A stretch of DNA of 64,000 bases from Mycteria americana (lineage: Eukaryota > Chordata > Aves > Ciconiiformes > Ciconiidae), in the NCBI RefSeq assembly GCF_035582795.1, contig NC_134373.1:41399173-41463172 (forward strand). Direction: 5' to 3'. Numbering within the stretch: the stretch's first letter is position 1; each line of letters starts with the position of its first letter. Made by a program: the position numbers and the translations under genes. Below, piece by piece: positions 62,901-64,000 of the stretch. The notes under the pieces were generated by a model. It was given only the letters and a program-made list of their open reading frames with translations, searched no databases and was not told the DNA's origin.

Positions 62901-64000
62901 TTGACAAAAGCCATAAACCAGGGAAATCTTTCAGGCAGCAGGGCATGCTTTCTGAAAGGAGAGGTGTGGCTCTCTGTCAAGTCAGGATGAGATTGTGGTA
63001 CTTACAGCTCAGCTGCTAACCAAGTCTTTGGGGCACCTACCTAAACTCATCAGCCTTTTGTTACAGTCTAGTGTGAAGTAAGCCTCACTTTTCTTAGGCT
63101 TTGTTCAGACATCATGTTGCTTTTAACCTTCCCTGAAACTCTGCATGAGGACTTCTGTATTAAAATCCAAGCATGGGCAGCAAAACTGAGAGATAGATTA
63201 GTCTCCAGTAGCAGTGTTCTGAAATTCTGAATAAAACATGACTAGAAGTCCAGATCAGTTCCAAAAGCATGGAGGAATCTTACCTTAGGTGTTAGGTGAA
63301 ACCTGTCATCTTTCTATTTCTTTCCAGCCATGGTCTTCTCCAGCTCAACCCAAAACCTGCCTCCCTTTTAGGGAAGAAAGAAGCTAACGTTCCACGGCCC
63401 AGGCTGATATTTCCAGCATCCTGTTCCTTTGGTGGCTTGCAATTAACTGACGTTTAAATTACTTTCTGCTTAAACAAAGCAGAATTTTTAAAACCTTTCT
63501 TCCTTCTGCTGAGGGCATCTAGGTTAATGCAATGACTTACTGCCACCAGAAAGTAGAGGCCTAAATCTACATTGTTTTTCTTTTCTGTCCACCTTCCCCC
63601 TACTGAGGCTGTTCCTTCTCCTGGGAGCATCATGCTCCTTTTTTATTTACCTTTGCCAGCACACCTTTCTATTCAACTCAACAAAATCTCTACCCCACTC
63701 CCCAAAAAGTGTTTATTTGTTGCTGGAGTAGTTTTCTGGAATTTTAGTAACTAAAATGTCTTACGGAGAAGTCTGGTAAGTTCTGGAGGAAGGACGAGAG
63801 AAAGGCAGTGGAAGCAGAGAGACAGATAAGATGCTAGTGAGACCTCTGGCTCTCTCACTCTTCATATCCTTTTCCAAGCAGATTCAGAACATTACACGCA
63901 GAAAGCGCATTACCTCTTTTTGTTAGGCTAGTCTTCAGCCAGCTTGGCACATTGGAACGGCTTATTTGTACAAGAAAGGAGGCAGAGCCCCGGTGGGGTT

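Larger units (their letters stand above)
49098..64000 (+). other. ACVR2A: ACVR2A intron 1, 5' portion (over 14.9 kb)
   Basis: From the exon 1 donor to the window end I find no sequence that could be exon 2, which should continue the receptor's cysteine-rich extracellular domain. The intron is AT-rich with long T runs (for example 52427-52438, 55396-55414, 59944-59969), one CR1 fragment at 57.6-57.9 kb and an A-rich stretch near 57.1 kb. Between 49.1 and 57.5 kb, apart from the palindrome at 51079, and between 57.95 and 64 kb, I see nothing gene-like. The open frames here are short (under 100 codons) and lack codon structure or recognisable domains. A long first intron is usual for this gene. 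Confidence 0.85.

Noticed and set aside
1-64000. CRISPR arrays, rRNA, snRNA or functional tRNA genes, endogenous retroviral LTR pairs
   Set aside because: I looked for regularly spaced repeats, conserved RNA gene boxes and paired terminal repeats and saw none. A computed self-alignment could still reveal diverged LTRs.

Overview
The window is vertebrate nuclear DNA and almost certainly avian. Three things point there: AT-rich non-coding sequence with few interspersed repeats, repeat remnants of the CR1 LINE type that dominates bird and reptile genomes (18.0-18.6 kb, 29.05-29.11 kb, 57.6-57.9 kb), and one dense unmethylated-type CpG island beside a classic signal-peptide first exon. No bacterial-style gene layout, CRISPR array, operon or phage region is present.

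The one gene I can name is ACVR2A, the activin receptor type-2A (a type II serine/threonine kinase receptor of the TGF-beta family), on the + strand. Its first coding exon encodes an 18-residue start, MGAATKLAFAVFLISCSS, from 49043 to 49097, and ends in a consensus donor CAG|GTAAGTG. This matches the N-terminal signal peptide of vertebrate ACVR2A, and Thr5 agrees with my recollection of the chicken protein. The rest of the receptor (ligand-binding domain, membrane segment, kinase) lies beyond the right edge.

Layout: 1 to about 46 kb is gene-poor upstream DNA with microsatellites, two old CR1 fragments, a tandem 40-bp duplication and a few compositional islands, but no gene I can defend. About 46.2 to 48.3 kb is the promoter CpG island, with Sp1-type GC boxes on both strands, a YY1-type element, G-quadruplex and Z-DNA-prone tracts. 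About 47.2 to 49.04 kb probably holds the 5' leader. Its last 135 bases carry a chain of short upstream ORFs ending 12 nt before the receptor AUG. 49098 to 64000 is the start of a large intron 1 (more than 14.9 kb), with one degenerate CR1 reverse-transcriptase fragment in antisense.

The most interesting structures are the packed uORF chain in the ACVR2A leader, the head-to-head GC-box arrangement that could support divergent transcription, a perfect 24-bp palindrome in intron 1, and a cluster of CAGTTA motifs abutting an old CR1 copy. I found no convincing novel protein system. Most predicted ORFs in the window are chance open frames.
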